64,000 nucleotides of DNA. It comes from CAJWOS01 sp964502005. GTDB lineage: Bacteria; Myxococcota_A; UBA796; UBA2385. The stretch covers positions 1-64,000 of the forward strand of contig CAZCUX010000023.1 of assembly GCA_964502005.1 (NCBI GenBank), read 5' to 3'. The notes beneath the pieces were generated by a model. It did no database searches. It was given only the letters and a program-made list of their open reading frames with translations, and was not told the DNA's origin. Made by a program: the position numbers and the translations under genes. This document shows positions 33,812 through 43,093 of the stretch, in pieces; position 1 is the first letter of the stretch; each line of letters starts with the position of its first letter.

Positions 33812-35470
33812 CTACGCGTGCGCGCGACCGCGGGTGACCCGTGCATAAGCGGCAGCGGCTTCGGAAATGAGGGCGCCGTAAACGTCGGCTTGCCCGCTTC
33901 CATTGTAGCCGCGGGCGAACTGGGTGTAGTTGCCACTTCGCAAGCCTGCCATACACGTTCCGTTCTCTCGAATGAACGCGAACATGCCGTCCAACTGTGC
34001 GGGCAGCGATTGGGTCATAGAATCAAACATCTCTTGGACATTTGCGTAGCCGAGCGTCGCGTAGTTGAAGCCCATGATTTGTGCGGCGCCCATCGAGATG
34101 GACTTGAGAGCCGCGGTATCGTCGAGGCTGCGCGCGAGGTCGAGCACGGTCCATTCTTTGGATTGCACGCCGTGGAACGACTGCCACGCGTCGCTGGCCG
34201 ACGCGCGGAACTTGTGCTCCGTCCAGCGTTGGCCGGATGAGAACTGGAAGTGGTCCCGGAAGGTCGCGGCGTTGTTTTTGCCCCATTGGTCCCAAAAGAT
34301 ATGGTTTTCAAAGCGAATAATCATCTGGCCGGACTCGCGATGGAAGCCCTCGCCGCCCGATTCGCATTTGAGGACGGCGGCTGCCGCGGCGGCGCTGATG
34401 CCGAGGCCCGTTGCCTTTTCTTTGAGGTAGGCTCCCTTGCTATTGTAGATGCTCGCCATCGTGTGATTGATGCCGCGCAAGCCGTCGAGGGAGATGGGGT
34501 CGCTCGCGCCCATTCCGTTGCCCGAGGGGTCGGCTGGGGCCGCGGGGCGTTCGGGGCCTGGACCCGGAGTGGGTGCGGGTCCGGTTTGCTCGGCGTTGGG
34601 AATGATGAGAATTTGGCCGACCCGCAGCATGCTCGGATTGGCGAGGCCGTTTGCGTCGGCAATCTCGCGCCAGCGGTCGCCGTTGCCGAGGTATTGCTGG
34701 GCGATGGACCAAAGGTTGTCGCCCGGAAATACCGTGTGCTGGACGGGTTCGGGTGCAGGGGGTTCGGGGGCCACCGTCTCTTGGGGCGCTTCGATGGACT
34801 CCAGGGGTGTCGTGGGTGTTTCAACGGCCGGCGCTTCTTCTTCGACCTTGGGAGGTGCGACGATGGGCCCATCGGTGGTTTCGGGGGCGACGACCACGGG
34901 AGGCGTGACGGTGGGCCCTTCGACGGATGGCGCTGGTTTTCGGCCGCCAAACAAGCGCGACGCCCATCCTTTGACGCTTTCGACCGCAGACTGCACCGCA
35001 CCCTGAAATCGCGACCAAAGGCCCTCCTTGGGTGGTGCTTCTTTGGCCTGTGCTTGCTCTTCGGCGGGCGCGGGCGGTGTGCCGAGCTCGGCCTTGGCGA
35101 GAGTGGGGGCTTGGGCAGGGGCTTCGACCGGCGCTTGTGCGAGCGGTGCCACTGCGGGGGCGGGCGCTTCGATGCCCTGGGCTGCAACCGCGGGTGTGTT
35201 GCTCGGAATCTCTAACGTTTGGCCTGGATGAATGAGCGAGGGGTCGGCGATGCCGTTCCGCTCGGCAAGCTCATCCCAGCGGCGACCGTCAGCGAGGGTG
35301 CGCGCGGCGATCCCCCAAAGCGTGTCGCCGCGAACAACCGTGTAGGTGGTTTGTTGGGGAAGCTGGCCGACGCGAACACTATTGGGCACGGTGGCCTGCG
35401 CGACTGGCGTTGCAACCTCGGATGTGGTTTCCATCGAAGGGGCAGCGGGGGCTCGGCTCTTTTCAGCCAT
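33812..35470 (-). CDS. LysM-domain N-acetylmuramidase
   Basis: 552 aa from the ATG at 35470 with GGGAG upstream. Two LysM peptidoglycan-binding domains: about 42-90 (TYTVVRGDTLWGIAAR) and 244-292 (HTVFPGDNLWSIAQQYL), joined by a long Pro/Ala/Glu linker. The C-terminal domain (about 340-545) matches N-acetylmuramidase PF11860/DUF3380: AVLKCESGGEGFH with the likely catalytic Glu370, RFENHIFWDQWG, SMGAAQIMGFNYATLGY and ARGYNGSG. No signal peptide is evident, so export may need another route, or the enzyme may be released by a holin-like or contractile device. Single-gene unit. Confidence 0.87.
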   Translation of the reverse strand: MAEKSRAPAAPSMETTSEVATPVAQATVPNSVRVGQLPQQTTYTVVRGDTLWGIAARTLADGRRWDELAERNGIADPSLIHPGQTLEIPSNTPAVAAQGIEAPAPAVAPLAQAPVEAPAQAPTLAKAELGTPPAPAEEQAQAKEAPPKEGLWSRFQGAVQSAVESVKGWASRLFGGRKPAPSVEGPTVTPPVVVAPETTDGPIVAPPKVEEEAPAVETPTTPLESIEAPQETVAPEPPAPEPVQHTVFPGDNLWSIAQQYLGNGDRWREIADANGLANPSMLRVGQILIIPNAEQTGPAPTPGPGPERPAAPADPSGNGMGASDPISLDGLRGINHTMASIYNSKGAYLKEKATGLGISAAAAAAVLKCESGGEGFHRESGQMIIRFENHIFWDQWGKNNAATFRDHFQFSSGQRWTEHKFRASASDAWQSFHGVQSKEWTVLDLARSLDDTAALKSISMGAAQIMGFNYATLGYANVQEMFDSMTQSLPAQLDGMFAFIRENGTCMAGLRSGNYTQFARGYNGSGQADVYGALISEAAAAYARVTRGRAHA

Positions 35471-35595
35471 CAGGTCTCCCAAACGTGGGGGCGGCACGGT
35501 AGCTTTTCACAGTTTCGTGAGATGTCTATGGCACCTCGATGACAGCCGCAAAAGATGGGCGTCGTGATGGGGTAATGTAGGTTCGAGGAGGCAAA

Positions 35596-36840
35596 ATGGA
35601 ATCACCGGTGAACACAGAGAATGGACGCGCGCGAACCCAAACGGTGTTCGCGAGACGGTGCTCCGTGGCGCGTTCGAGCCTTGGGGTGCTTGCTCTGCTG
35701 GGAGCCAGTCAGGGCTGTGCGCCGACGATTCCAACAGACGCATGGCCGGGTGTTTCGGTCGCGACGACCCACACTGGCTCTACCGATAGCGATGATGTCG
35801 ACGAAAACGACACCGAAGATTCGTCGGTTGACACTGCAGAAACGGGTGACACTGCGCTCCCGCCCGCGCCGATGGTGCGCATCAACGAAGCGATGTCGGA
35901 CAATCGAACCGTCATCGAGGGACCGGGGGGCGTTCCAACGGACTGGTTGGAGCTGGTCAACCTCGACTCTTCAACCGTTGACCTTTCGGGCTGGGCGCTC
36001 TCGAATGACTGGCGGGAGCCCGATGCCGCGCCCTTGCCTGCGGGCATCGTCTTGGCGCCCGGTGAGCGCGTTCTCTTGTGGCTCGATGGGGAAGGCGGCG
36101 CCGCCACTACGGTCTCTCTTCGCTTGTCGCGGGATGGGGAGTCTATTTGGTTGTTCGACCCCAATGGCCAAGAAGCCGACCAACTTGCGCTCCCGGCTCT
36201 CGACCCCAACCAAGCATGGGCGCGGATTCCTGATGGCACGGGCGCTTTCGAGGCGATGCCTCTGGGCACGCCCGGCGCGCCGAACCAACGCCTCGCCGAG
36301 TCTATCTTGACTGTGGTCGATGCGGGCACGGAGTGGCTGTACCTCGATGGTGGGGCGGTTCCGTCGGGCGGTGCCGATGGCAGCTGGACCACGGCCTCGT
36401 TCAACACCCGTGGTTGGTCGACGGGCCAAGCACCTTTGGGCTACGGCGATGCGCAATCCACCGTCATCGATGAAGGGCTCACCGACGCCGGTCGGGCCTT
36501 GACCGCTTGGTTCCGCCGTTCGTTTACGATAACAGCAGATTCGGTGCCAACTTCCGCAACCTTGGGGCTTCGCGCAGACGATGGGGCCCGCGTTTTCCTG
36601 GATGGCGTAGAGCTTTTGCGTTTGGGCTTGCCTGCGGGTACTATTGACGAAAATACAGCCGCGAACCGCACGGTTTCGGGTGACGCAGAGTTTTCGTATA
36701 CCGAGTTTTCGGTCGACCCGAGCCTGCTCGCGCCAGGGGAGCATGTGTTCGCGGTGGACGTTCACCAAGCCGGCCCCACCAGCAGCGACCTGACCTTTGA
36801 TTTGTGGCTTACCGGCGAGTGGATTGTGGTGGCGCCTTAG
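35596..36840 (+). CDS. Lipoprotein with lamin-tail domain
   Basis: 414 aa, ATG at 35596 with GAGGAGGCAAA upstream. Signal peptide with lipobox LLGASQGC (Cys about 41), then an Asp/Thr/Glu-rich linker. Residues about 93-215 form a lamin-tail domain (LTD, PF00932): VRINEAMSDNRT, DWLELVNLDSSTVDLSGWALSND, APGERVLLWLDG, SIWLFDPNGQEADQLALP. The C-terminal half is beta-rich (LGLRADDGARVFLDGVELLR), resembling PA14 or discoidin-like modules. Probably surface-exposed; function unknown. Confidence 0.75.
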   Translation: MESPVNTENGRARTQTVFARRCSVARSSLGVLALLGASQGCAPTIPTDAWPGVSVATTHTGSTDSDDVDENDTEDSSVDTAETGDTALPPAPMVRINEAMSDNRTVIEGPGGVPTDWLELVNLDSSTVDLSGWALSNDWREPDAAPLPAGIVLAPGERVLLWLDGEGGAATTVSLRLSRDGESIWLFDPNGQEADQLALPALDPNQAWARIPDGTGAFEAMPLGTPGAPNQRLAESILTVVDAGTEWLYLDGGAVPSGGADGSWTTASFNTRGWSTGQAPLGYGDAQSTVIDEGLTDAGRALTAWFRRSFTITADSVPTSATLGLRADDGARVFLDGVELLRLGLPAGTIDENTAANRTVSGDAEFSYTEFSVDPSLLAPGEHVFAVDVHQAGPTSSDLTFDLWLTGEWIVVAP

Positions 36841-37379
36841 GTCAGGTGCCTGGTGGGCGCAGGCTTGGCATGCCCGACGTGATGTTGCGCCAGCTGGCCG
36901 TGGATGTGGCCCAGGTACGCCTGCAGGGCGAGCCCAGCGGAGGGATGGAGCTGCCGGACTCCGCCACGAATTTCATTCGCCCCTATCGCCCGATTTGCCC
37001 CCCAAAGAGGCTTGCGGGCCGGATGAAAGGCGTTGTGCGTTTGCGGCAATCGCGCGGGGCGAGATGGCCCGTTCAGATTTATCTGGGGGGCCATGGCTTA
37101 GTCTGGGCTGAAATTTGCGAGTGCGCCATTTGGTAGCAGATTCTGAGGAACCTTCTCGCCTTGTTTGTTTCGTTGAAATCGCGCGCATTTGTCATAGCGA
37201 TTGTCATTGCTACAATACAGTTTCTTCCAAACGGCCAACGAAGCAGAAAGGGTAGGAAATAGAGGACAGCGTTCGCGGTTCGGACAAGGCATCGGAAAAA
37301 ACCAGGAGGAGGGACATCCAGGCTTTCGGTCCGTGTCCGGCAATATAGCAGATGATTTGAAGGGTTCTCGCGCGGTAGT
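36841..37379. other. Gap without supported gene
   Basis: About 540 bases between the lamin-tail lipoprotein and the aldo/keto reductase. A plus-strand frame near 36870-37136 encodes about 88 residues, but with no conserved motif or ribosome-binding site. 37130-37330 is markedly more AT-rich than the surrounding genes. No RNA gene recognised. Confidence 0.4.
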
Positions 37380-37428
37380 CCCCCCCCAGTATGTGCGTAA
37401 AATGGGGGGGGATTCACGGGGATACCCG
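37380..37428 (-). terminator. Double hairpin, C8/G8 and CACGGG/CCCGTG
   Basis: Eight C (37380-37387) pair with eight G (about 37404-37411) over a 16-base loop. Directly beside this, CACGGG-GATA-CCCGTG forms a second hairpin (about 37415-37430). Both lie just past the stop of the minus-strand aldo/keto reductase gene and probably end its transcript. No T-run. Confidence 0.45.
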
Positions 37429-37443
37429 TGGTGGAACGCCTTG

Positions 37444-38412
37444 TCAAGTACCGCCGTGTAGGGCCGCGATACGGTCAACTACTGTCATCGCACGGGCGCG
37501 ATGGGCCAAGGTCGCCGCCTCGGCAGTCGCGACCACCTGGGCCGGGCTGCGCGCGCCTACGATAGCGGCGGAGATAGCGGGCCGGGATAGCACCCACGCG
37601 ACGGCTACTGCGGGAACGCTGGTGCCGAGCTTGTCCGCGACTTGTTGGAGGTCGTCGGTGAGGGCCCGCGCGTGGGCGAAGCGTCGGCCGGCGAAGCGTT
37701 CATCCCAGGAGCGTTGGTCTGTGTCGGGAAAGGTCGGCAGGCTTCGGTACCGACCCGTCAAAAGGCCGCGCACGAGGGTCTCATACGCCAACGTGGCCGC
37801 TGGCTGGCCAGACGAATCCGGCGACAGGACCTCTGCTTCGAGGGACGACGAGAACTCGCGGCGAAGCAGGCTATACGGAGTCTGGAGGGTGCTGAGACGC
37901 CCCAGGCTTCGGATGCGGCGCAGCGCCTCCGCTTCGTAGTTGCATACGCCCCACGCGCGAATCTTGCCTTCGTCGCGGAGGTCTTCGAGGGTGCCGACCG
38001 TGTCTTCGAGGGGGGTGTCGTGCTCGCACGGCCAGTGAACTTGGAGGAGGTCGAGGGTGTCGCGCCGCAGCCTGCGCAGCGATGCTTCGGTGTCGGCCCG
38101 CAGGTGCGCGGGATGGAGGTCGCTTTCGGCATGACCGGACGCGGTGCCGTGGGTGCGCACGCCGACCTTTGTGGCAATTTGCACCGCGGGGCGTCCCGAA
38201 AGGGCGGTGGCGACGATGTGGTCACTTCGCTCGGGGCCATAGAGCGGCGCTGTGTCGACCCAATTGATGCCAACATCGAGGGCGGCGTGAATGGTGCGAA
38301 TCGAGCGCGCATCGTCGATGTCGTCGCCCCAGTACGTGCCACCGAACGTCCAGCAGCCCAAGCCAATGCGGCTCAACACGAGGTCGCTGTGGGGAATGCG
38401 GACGGTGTCCAT
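37444..38412 (-). CDS. Aldo/keto reductase
   Basis: 322 aa from the ATG at 38412. (beta/alpha)8 barrel of the AKR family: LVLSRIGLGCWTFGG, NWVDTAPLYGPERSD (Asp and Tyr of the tetrad), IATKVGV (Lys), DLLQVHWP (His), and the NADPH-binding C-terminal AAIVGARSPAQV. Substrate not predictable. Eight bases from the MBL-like gene, same strand. Confidence 0.88.
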   Translation of the reverse strand: MDTVRIPHSDLVLSRIGLGCWTFGGTYWGDDIDDARSIRTIHAALDVGINWVDTAPLYGPERSDHIVATALSGRPAVQIATKVGVRTHGTASGHAESDLHPAHLRADTEASLRRLRRDTLDLLQVHWPCEHDTPLEDTVGTLEDLRDEGKIRAWGVCNYEAEALRRIRSLGRLSTLQTPYSLLRREFSSSLEAEVLSPDSSGQPAATLAYETLVRGLLTGRYRSLPTFPDTDQRSWDERFAGRRFAHARALTDDLQQVADKLGTSVPAVAVAWVLSRPAISAAIVGARSPAQVVATAEAATLAHRARAMTVVDRIAALHGGT

Positions 38413-38419
38413 GGGGGCC

Positions 38420-39157
38420 TCAGGTCGCGGGACGAAGGGTGTTCGCCACAGAACGCAACACATCCGAGACCGACTGCTCGATGACTTCGCCGTGGTTGGG
38501 TATCACGCGGACCAAGCCAGGCTCCGCTGCAAGCGCGCGGAGGTCGTTGGCGAGGTCGCCGTTGTTGGCCACCAGAAACAGCTTCGCGATGCGGGTGACC
38601 CGTGGACCGCCGCTGGAACCCATCACGCGCAACATCAAGCCGCCAAATCCGGACTGGTGGGGCATGTTGAAGATGGTGTCGGTCACGATGAGGGTGTGGG
38701 TGCCGTCGGCGTGATGGGCCTTGAGCGCCCACTCCTTGCCATTGACGCCCGCCGTGGGATGCAGCGTGACTCCAGACGCGACCGTAAAGCGGGGGAGGAG
38801 CGTGTCGAAGGTAGCGTCAACCGCGACCTTTTCTTCTACTTTGGACCGGGCAGCGGGCGGACAAATCACCGTGACCTCGGGAAACCGCGCCTTCCACGCC
38901 GGCGCATCGAGGCGGTGAAATGCGTTGGGCACGACCAGCCAGCGAATCGGCCCGTGCGCGAGCAGCTGGGCCAGAGTGTCCTCGTCGAGCGTGATGGCGC
39001 TGTGTACCAACAAGCCGCTTTGGCCATCGGTGTCCTGGTGACGCGCAAAGACGGCAGTGCGTGTGAGCGCCATTCCGGGAACGGGCCCCGTTACCGTCCA
39101 CAAACCAGGTGCGCGCTCGATGAGGGGGCCGTGGGGTGCGGGGTTCCATGCGGTCAT
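38420..39157 (-). CDS. DUF4336-like degenerate metallo-beta-lactamase fold
   Basis: 245 aa, ATG at 39157 with GGAGCAGACA upstream. Pattern GLWTVTGPVPGM, GLLVHSAITLDEDTLAQLLAHGPIRWLVVPNAFHRLDAPAWKARFPEVTVICPP is that of DUF4336-type proteins, relatives of the metallo-beta-lactamase superfamily in which HxHxDH is reduced (here PNAFHRL). Later TLIVTDTIFNMPH and RVIPNHGEVIE may supply remaining metal ligands. Function unknown; probably an operon with the AKR gene. Confidence 0.72.
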   Translation of the reverse strand: MTAWNPAPHGPLIERAPGLWTVTGPVPGMALTRTAVFARHQDTDGQSGLLVHSAITLDEDTLAQLLAHGPIRWLVVPNAFHRLDAPAWKARFPEVTVICPPAARSKVEEKVAVDATFDTLLPRFTVASGVTLHPTAGVNGKEWALKAHHADGTHTLIVTDTIFNMPHQSGFGGLMLRVMGSSGGPRVTRIAKLFLVANNGDLANDLRALAAEPGLVRVIPNHGEVIEQSVSDVLRSVANTLRPAT

Positions 39158-39185
39158 TGTCTGCTCCGGGTACGTGATGCGGGTC

Positions 39186-39581
39186 TTATTCGCGCCCGGC
39201 AGATGCTGCGGAGGGAAGATCTGGGAATTCGGTAGAAATCATCTGGTCGAACCACGCGGCAGGGCGAAATCCCACCATTCGTCCAATCTCTTCGCCGCTG
39301 TCATAAACAATGAGGGTGGGGGTCGAACGCACTTGGAGGTGCTGGAGGAGTTGTATGTCTGCGTCTGCGCCCACAGTGACGACATCAACCCGTCCGTTGT
39401 ACCGTGTCGCGACCGTTTCGAGGACGGGAATCATTTGGCGACAAGGTGGACAAGTATCGCTCCACACTTCGAGAATGACTGGCCGGCCGTTCTCCGCGAC
39501 GGTGCTGCGCCACTCCGGGAGGGAGCGAATGGGGGTCGGTTGTGTGGTGTGCGCACCCGTGAGCCAGTTCCAGAGTCCCAT
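39186..39581 (-). CDS. Thioredoxin-like protein, CPPC active site
   Basis: 131 aa from the ATG at 39581. Thioredoxin fold with VILEVWSDTCPPCRQMIPVLE: the active site is CPPC instead of CGPC, which in this superfamily usually shifts the redox potential. RSTPTLIVYDSGEEIGRMVGF supplies the cis-Pro. No signal peptide, so likely cytoplasmic. A separate unit 28 bases upstream of the MBL-like gene on the same strand. Confidence 0.85.
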   Translation of the reverse strand: MGLWNWLTGAHTTQPTPIRSLPEWRSTVAENGRPVILEVWSDTCPPCRQMIPVLETVATRYNGRVDVVTVGADADIQLLQHLQVRSTPTLIVYDSGEEIGRMVGFRPAAWFDQMISTEFPDLPSAASAGRE

Positions 39582-39752
39582 GCCAGAATCCTTCGTTTGT
39601 CGGCCTTTTCGAGGGGATGCACCCGCGTCTGCGCGCCGTCGAAGGGCGCACGTCGGTTCCCAACCGCGGACGCGCGCTTTTTGCGCGGTCGCCAGAAAGA
39701 TGCCCGCGGAAGCCAAAGGTTTCGGTCGTGGACCGCCGCTGCCGCGCGAAGA

Positions 39753-40196
39753 TTAGGGCTCTGCGCTCGGAGGGGCCGCAGGTGGGGCCGCGGGGCCTCC
39801 CATTTGCCTCCCGGCGTCGCGGGCCACGAGGGTGACCCCCAGCAAGATGGCCCCGACGCCTGCCCATTGAAGCATCGAAAGGTGCTCGCCAAGGCGCCAG
39901 CCCGCCACCACCGCGATGATAGCAAAGCCCACCGTCACCATGATGGGATAGGCCACACTGATGGGAAGTTTTTGGAGCGCAAACGCGTAAAACACAACGT
40001 TGAGCGCAAAACAGCCGAGTCCTGCTAGCAAGACCCAGTGTCGAAAGACCAACTTCACCGCCTCGACGGGACCTTGCGACAAGACGCCTGCGCCGGCAAG
40101 CTCTTCGTTGATGGCGTGCATGCCGAACTTTATCATGAGGTTCGCCGATGCATTGAGCACGAGGGCGATGGCCAGCGCAATCGCGTACCGAAGCAT
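39753..40196 (-). CDS. Small multidrug resistance/EamA-like transporter
   Basis: 147 aa, four membrane helices: YAIALAIALVLNASANLMIKFG, WVLLAGLGCFALNVVFYAFAL, LPISVAYPIMVTVGFAIIAVVAGW and GVGAILLGVTLVA, then a Pro/Ala tail. The size and the 'LPISVAYPIMVTVGFA' block fit the SMR superfamily (EmrE/ArnE-like), proteins that work as dimers to export cations or flip undecaprenyl-linked sugars. Confidence 0.8.
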   Translation of the reverse strand: MLRYAIALAIALVLNASANLMIKFGMHAINEELAGAGVLSQGPVEAVKLVFRHWVLLAGLGCFALNVVFYAFALQKLPISVAYPIMVTVGFAIIAVVAGWRLGEHLSMLQWAGVGAILLGVTLVARDAGRQMGGPAAPPAAPPSAEP

Positions 40197-40232
40197 GAGG
40201 CCTCCGAGCGTTGGGGGAAGGTGTACGCGTAC

Positions 40233-40835
40233 TTACGAGGTAAAGATTCGCGTCAACAAATTAGAGACGATGCGATGGGTGAGGCCCCATACGATGTGCT
40301 GTTGGACCTTCCACGCAGGGAGGTCCCAGACGGTGTCGCCCATGCGGTACGGAAACGCGGTGTCGGAAGTGCCATCAAAGAGGGGCGCTAGGGGCGTCCA
40401 GACGACCTCTGCTACCTCACGATTGGGAACCCGTAGGGGAGGTAAGGGGGTGGTCTGTGTGAAGACGTAGGGCCGAATCACCATGCCTGTGCGGCGTCCG
40501 TGGGCGATGGCCTCCAAATCGTCGAGCGGTGCGACGAGCTGGGACGGCGACAACGTGACGCCAAGCTCTTCTTCTGTTTCGCGCAGCGCCGTGTGCAGGA
40601 GGTCGCGGTCGGTCGCGTCGTGTCGCCCGCCGGGAAGCGCCATTTGGCCGGACCACGGGTCTCCCTCGCGTTCTGCCCGACGAATCAGCAAGACTTCGAT
40701 GCCGTCCGCACCTTCGCGCAAGACAGCGGCCACAGCGGCGAGCGCACGCGGGGGCGCACCAGGAGTCCAGATTTCGCGGGGAGCGGTCTGGGAGAGGCGC
40801 GCGGGCAAGGATGACAACGAAACGGACGCAGACAT
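40233..40835 (-). CDS. CoA pyrophosphatase-type Nudix hydrolase
   Basis: 200 aa. Nudix box GGRHDATDRDLLHTALRETEEELGV, preceded by RRAEREGDPWSGQMALP, the signature of the NUDT7/8/CoA pyrophosphatase subfamily (UPF0035) that cleaves CoA to phosphopantetheine and 3',5'-ADP. Cytoplasmic. Divergent from the pseudouridine synthase gene. Confidence 0.85.
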   Translation of the reverse strand: MSASVSLSSLPARLSQTAPREIWTPGAPPRALAAVAAVLREGADGIEVLLIRRAEREGDPWSGQMALPGGRHDATDRDLLHTALRETEEELGVTLSPSQLVAPLDDLEAIAHGRRTGMVIRPYVFTQTTPLPPLRVPNREVAEVVWTPLAPLFDGTSDTAFPYRMGDTVWDLPAWKVQQHIVWGLTHRIVSNLLTRIFTS

Positions 40836-40906
40836 ACGGCGGTGCTATCCTGTCTGGCCGTAGTGCGGTTGCGGCCTGCATCGTTGGCACAGGATAAGTT
40901 GGGCAG

Positions 40907-41938
40907 ATGTCGTCTCCGCCGATTCAGATTCCGGGTGCGCCCGGTCCCGATGCCATTCCGATGGCCGAACAGGTGGTCCCGTGGGATGCGCCCAAGCAGC
41001 CAGACTTCGATGAACGTCTGGATTATTGGGTCGTGCGCGCCTTTTCGGAGGTAGCAAGCTCCTCCCAAGCACGAAAGCTCCGCAAGAAGGGGTTGATTCA
41101 GAAAAACCGGCAGTGCTGCCCGTTGCCTACAATCGTCGAACCGGGCGACCGCATCTCGCTGTTCTCGCCTCCCGTTCGGCGTCGTGTTTACGAACACAAA
41201 GTCGATGTCGTCATGGAAGACGACTGCATGGCGGTGGTGGTCAAAGACCCTGGGCTTCGTACGAGTGGAAACCGCTGGCACACGCTGGTCAACTGCCTGC
41301 CCTACAATCTCGCGCCCTCGACCGCGCCCGATGCGCTCCATTGGCCCCATTCCGTTCATCGGCTCGATGACAGAACCGGTGGCTTGGTCGCCGTCGCAAA
41401 AACCGCGACCGCCAATCTGATGCTCGGTCGGTCCTTTCAAGAGCGCTTGGCCCACAAGCGCTACCGGGCGCTGGTGCTGGGTCGGCTCGAAGGGGCCGGT
41501 GTGGTGACCATAGATGTCGCCGAAAAGCCGGCTCGGAGCCGCTATGCAGCCGTTGCCCATACGCCGAGCACGCGGTTTGGATGGCTCACGACCGTAGACC
41601 TCTGGCCCGAGACCGGCCGAACCCACCAACTGCGGGTTCATATGGCGCACCTGGGGCATCCGATTTTGGGCGACGACCTCTATACAGGCGAGCGCGACAA
41701 CCTGCGGCACAAGGGCCTACACTTGTGGGCGTTGGCCCTCGACCTCGACCACCCCCTCACCGGCGCGCCCTTGCATGTCGAGATTCCCGAGCCTCCCAAG
41801 TTTCAAACACGACGCGCATGGGAGGCCCGCCGATGGTTGCGTTGGGGCAGCACCATCGACGAAGAAATAGACCAAGACGCGATGCTTGACGATGTCTTGG
41901 AGGAATCTGGCGACGCAACGTTGTCCGACGACGATTGA
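40907..41938 (+). CDS. RluA-family pseudouridine synthase
   Basis: 343 aa. Catalytic motif HSVHRLDDRTGGLVAVAK contains the essential Asp in HRLD; the family usually has Ser where this has the first Gly of TGG. Other blocks: YEHKVDVVMEDDCMAVVVKDPGL, HKRYRALVLG, WPETGRTHQLRVHMAHLGHPILGDDLY. An N-terminal S4-like segment is present (SQARKLRKKGLIQKNRQ). Modifies uridines in rRNA or tRNA; exact target unknown. The acidic tail (DEEIDQDAMLDDVLEESGDATLSDDD) is an addition. Confidence 0.85.
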   Translation: MSSPPIQIPGAPGPDAIPMAEQVVPWDAPKQPDFDERLDYWVVRAFSEVASSSQARKLRKKGLIQKNRQCCPLPTIVEPGDRISLFSPPVRRRVYEHKVDVVMEDDCMAVVVKDPGLRTSGNRWHTLVNCLPYNLAPSTAPDALHWPHSVHRLDDRTGGLVAVAKTATANLMLGRSFQERLAHKRYRALVLGRLEGAGVVTIDVAEKPARSRYAAVAHTPSTRFGWLTTVDLWPETGRTHQLRVHMAHLGHPILGDDLYTGERDNLRHKGLHLWALALDLDHPLTGAPLHVEIPEPPKFQTRRAWEARRWLRWGSTIDEEIDQDAMLDDVLEESGDATLSDDD

Positions 41939-41950
41939 CCGACCCCTCGT

Positions 41951-42736
41951 TTACTCGCCGGGCGTGGGCTCCGGCAAGGATGGGTCGCAAAAGACCACCA
42001 TCCAGCCTTTTGTGGTGAAGTCTTTGTCGTCGGGGACGCGCTCTGCGAAGTTCGGTAGTGGGGCGTCTTTTTCGAGCGAACGCAGCTCTGGTGCCGCTTG
42101 CTTTGTGCCGATGCAGGCTTCAAACCGGCCCTTGAAATCACCGGAAAGCGCGCTCTCGACGGCGTCATGGCACCGTGCGTGACGCTTGCGGCTACCTCGG
42201 TCGCAAATCCGCGTCTTCGCGTCGGAGACGAACGCGGACCACTCGCTTCGGTCGGCCCGCGCCCGCTGTGAGGCGGCTTCTTCGCGGGCTTGTTCGGTCT
42301 CGGCCATCTGTTGGTCGAGCTTGCGGAGCGTCGCGACCAACTCGGACCGCGCGGAGTCTCGCTCGGTCTCGGCTTGGCCGAGCTGGCCCTTGATGGCCGA
42401 AATCTCGTCTGCGAGGCGACGGCGCTCCCCTTCTGCGGCCTTGGCTCTCTTTTCGTCGTTGCGGCCCTCTTGTTCGAGTCGAAGCAGCTCGTCTTCTTTG
42501 GACGCCAACTGCGTCGCGAGGTCGTCGACGCGCTCTTGGGCGGCCAGCGCTGCCGATTCCACCGACGAGGACACGCGCGCCGCGCACAAGCGGTCGAGGT
42601 CGGCGTCCGTGGGGGCTCCGGCGGCAGACGCGGGCGCAGGCGACCGTTGGCTCGGGGAACTGGGCGCGGGGTCGTCTGAAAAGCAGGCGGCCATCAATAT
42701 CCACGGCACCAAGGAAACGGTTCGAAACGTCGACAT
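41951..42736 (-). CDS. Coiled-coil lipoprotein
   Basis: 261 aa. Signal peptide with lipobox ILMAAC (Cys 18), a Ser/Pro/Ala linker, then a long coiled coil at about 60-170 with heptad-like Leu/Ala/Glu/Arg pattern. The C-terminal domain (ICDRGSRKRHARC, RFEACIGTKQ) has four cysteines likely to be paired. Convergent with the pseudouridine synthase gene. Envelope structural or regulatory role is possible; unassigned. Confidence 0.72.
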   Translation of the reverse strand: MSTFRTVSLVPWILMAACFSDDPAPSSPSQRSPAPASAAGAPTDADLDRLCAARVSSSVESAALAAQERVDDLATQLASKEDELLRLEQEGRNDEKRAKAAEGERRRLADEISAIKGQLGQAETERDSARSELVATLRKLDQQMAETEQAREEAASQRARADRSEWSAFVSDAKTRICDRGSRKRHARCHDAVESALSGDFKGRFEACIGTKQAAPELRSLEKDAPLPNFAERVPDDKDFTTKGWMVVFCDPSLPEPTPGE

Positions 42737-43093
42737 TTGTACTCGCTAGGACGGTCGCGGGGACCTTGAAACGGTGGACGAGGCCGGCCGCCGATCGATG
42801 GAGATTCGCTACGGCGACGGCTCATGGTTTCCTGCATCGATTCCGATATCCAGAGTGGGACACGGTCGGCCACCGGGCAGGACAGTGCACAGAAGCGGTA
42901 CGGCAGCCATTGCCGGGGAAGCCGCGCGGCGAACGCACTCTTTTTCCCGGTGGTCACGGCCCCCCGTTGGTGGTCGGGTCGCTGCATTCTCCGCCGAACC
43001 CCGCGATGACAAAACGCGTCGGTCTCGGGGAACAAAATCGGATATTCCCGCGGTACTGCACGGTGCGCCGATTGCGACCGACGGGGAGCGACC
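42737..43093. other. Divergent intergenic region
   Basis: 357 bases between the coiled-coil lipoprotein and the AlaX-like gene. No gene, RNA or clear repeat recognised. Promoters for both flanking genes should be here. Confidence 0.4.

Noticed and set aside
36870..37136. Plus-strand frame after the lamin-tail lipoprotein
   Set aside because: No ribosome-binding site, no conserved motif, and two other frames are about equally open.
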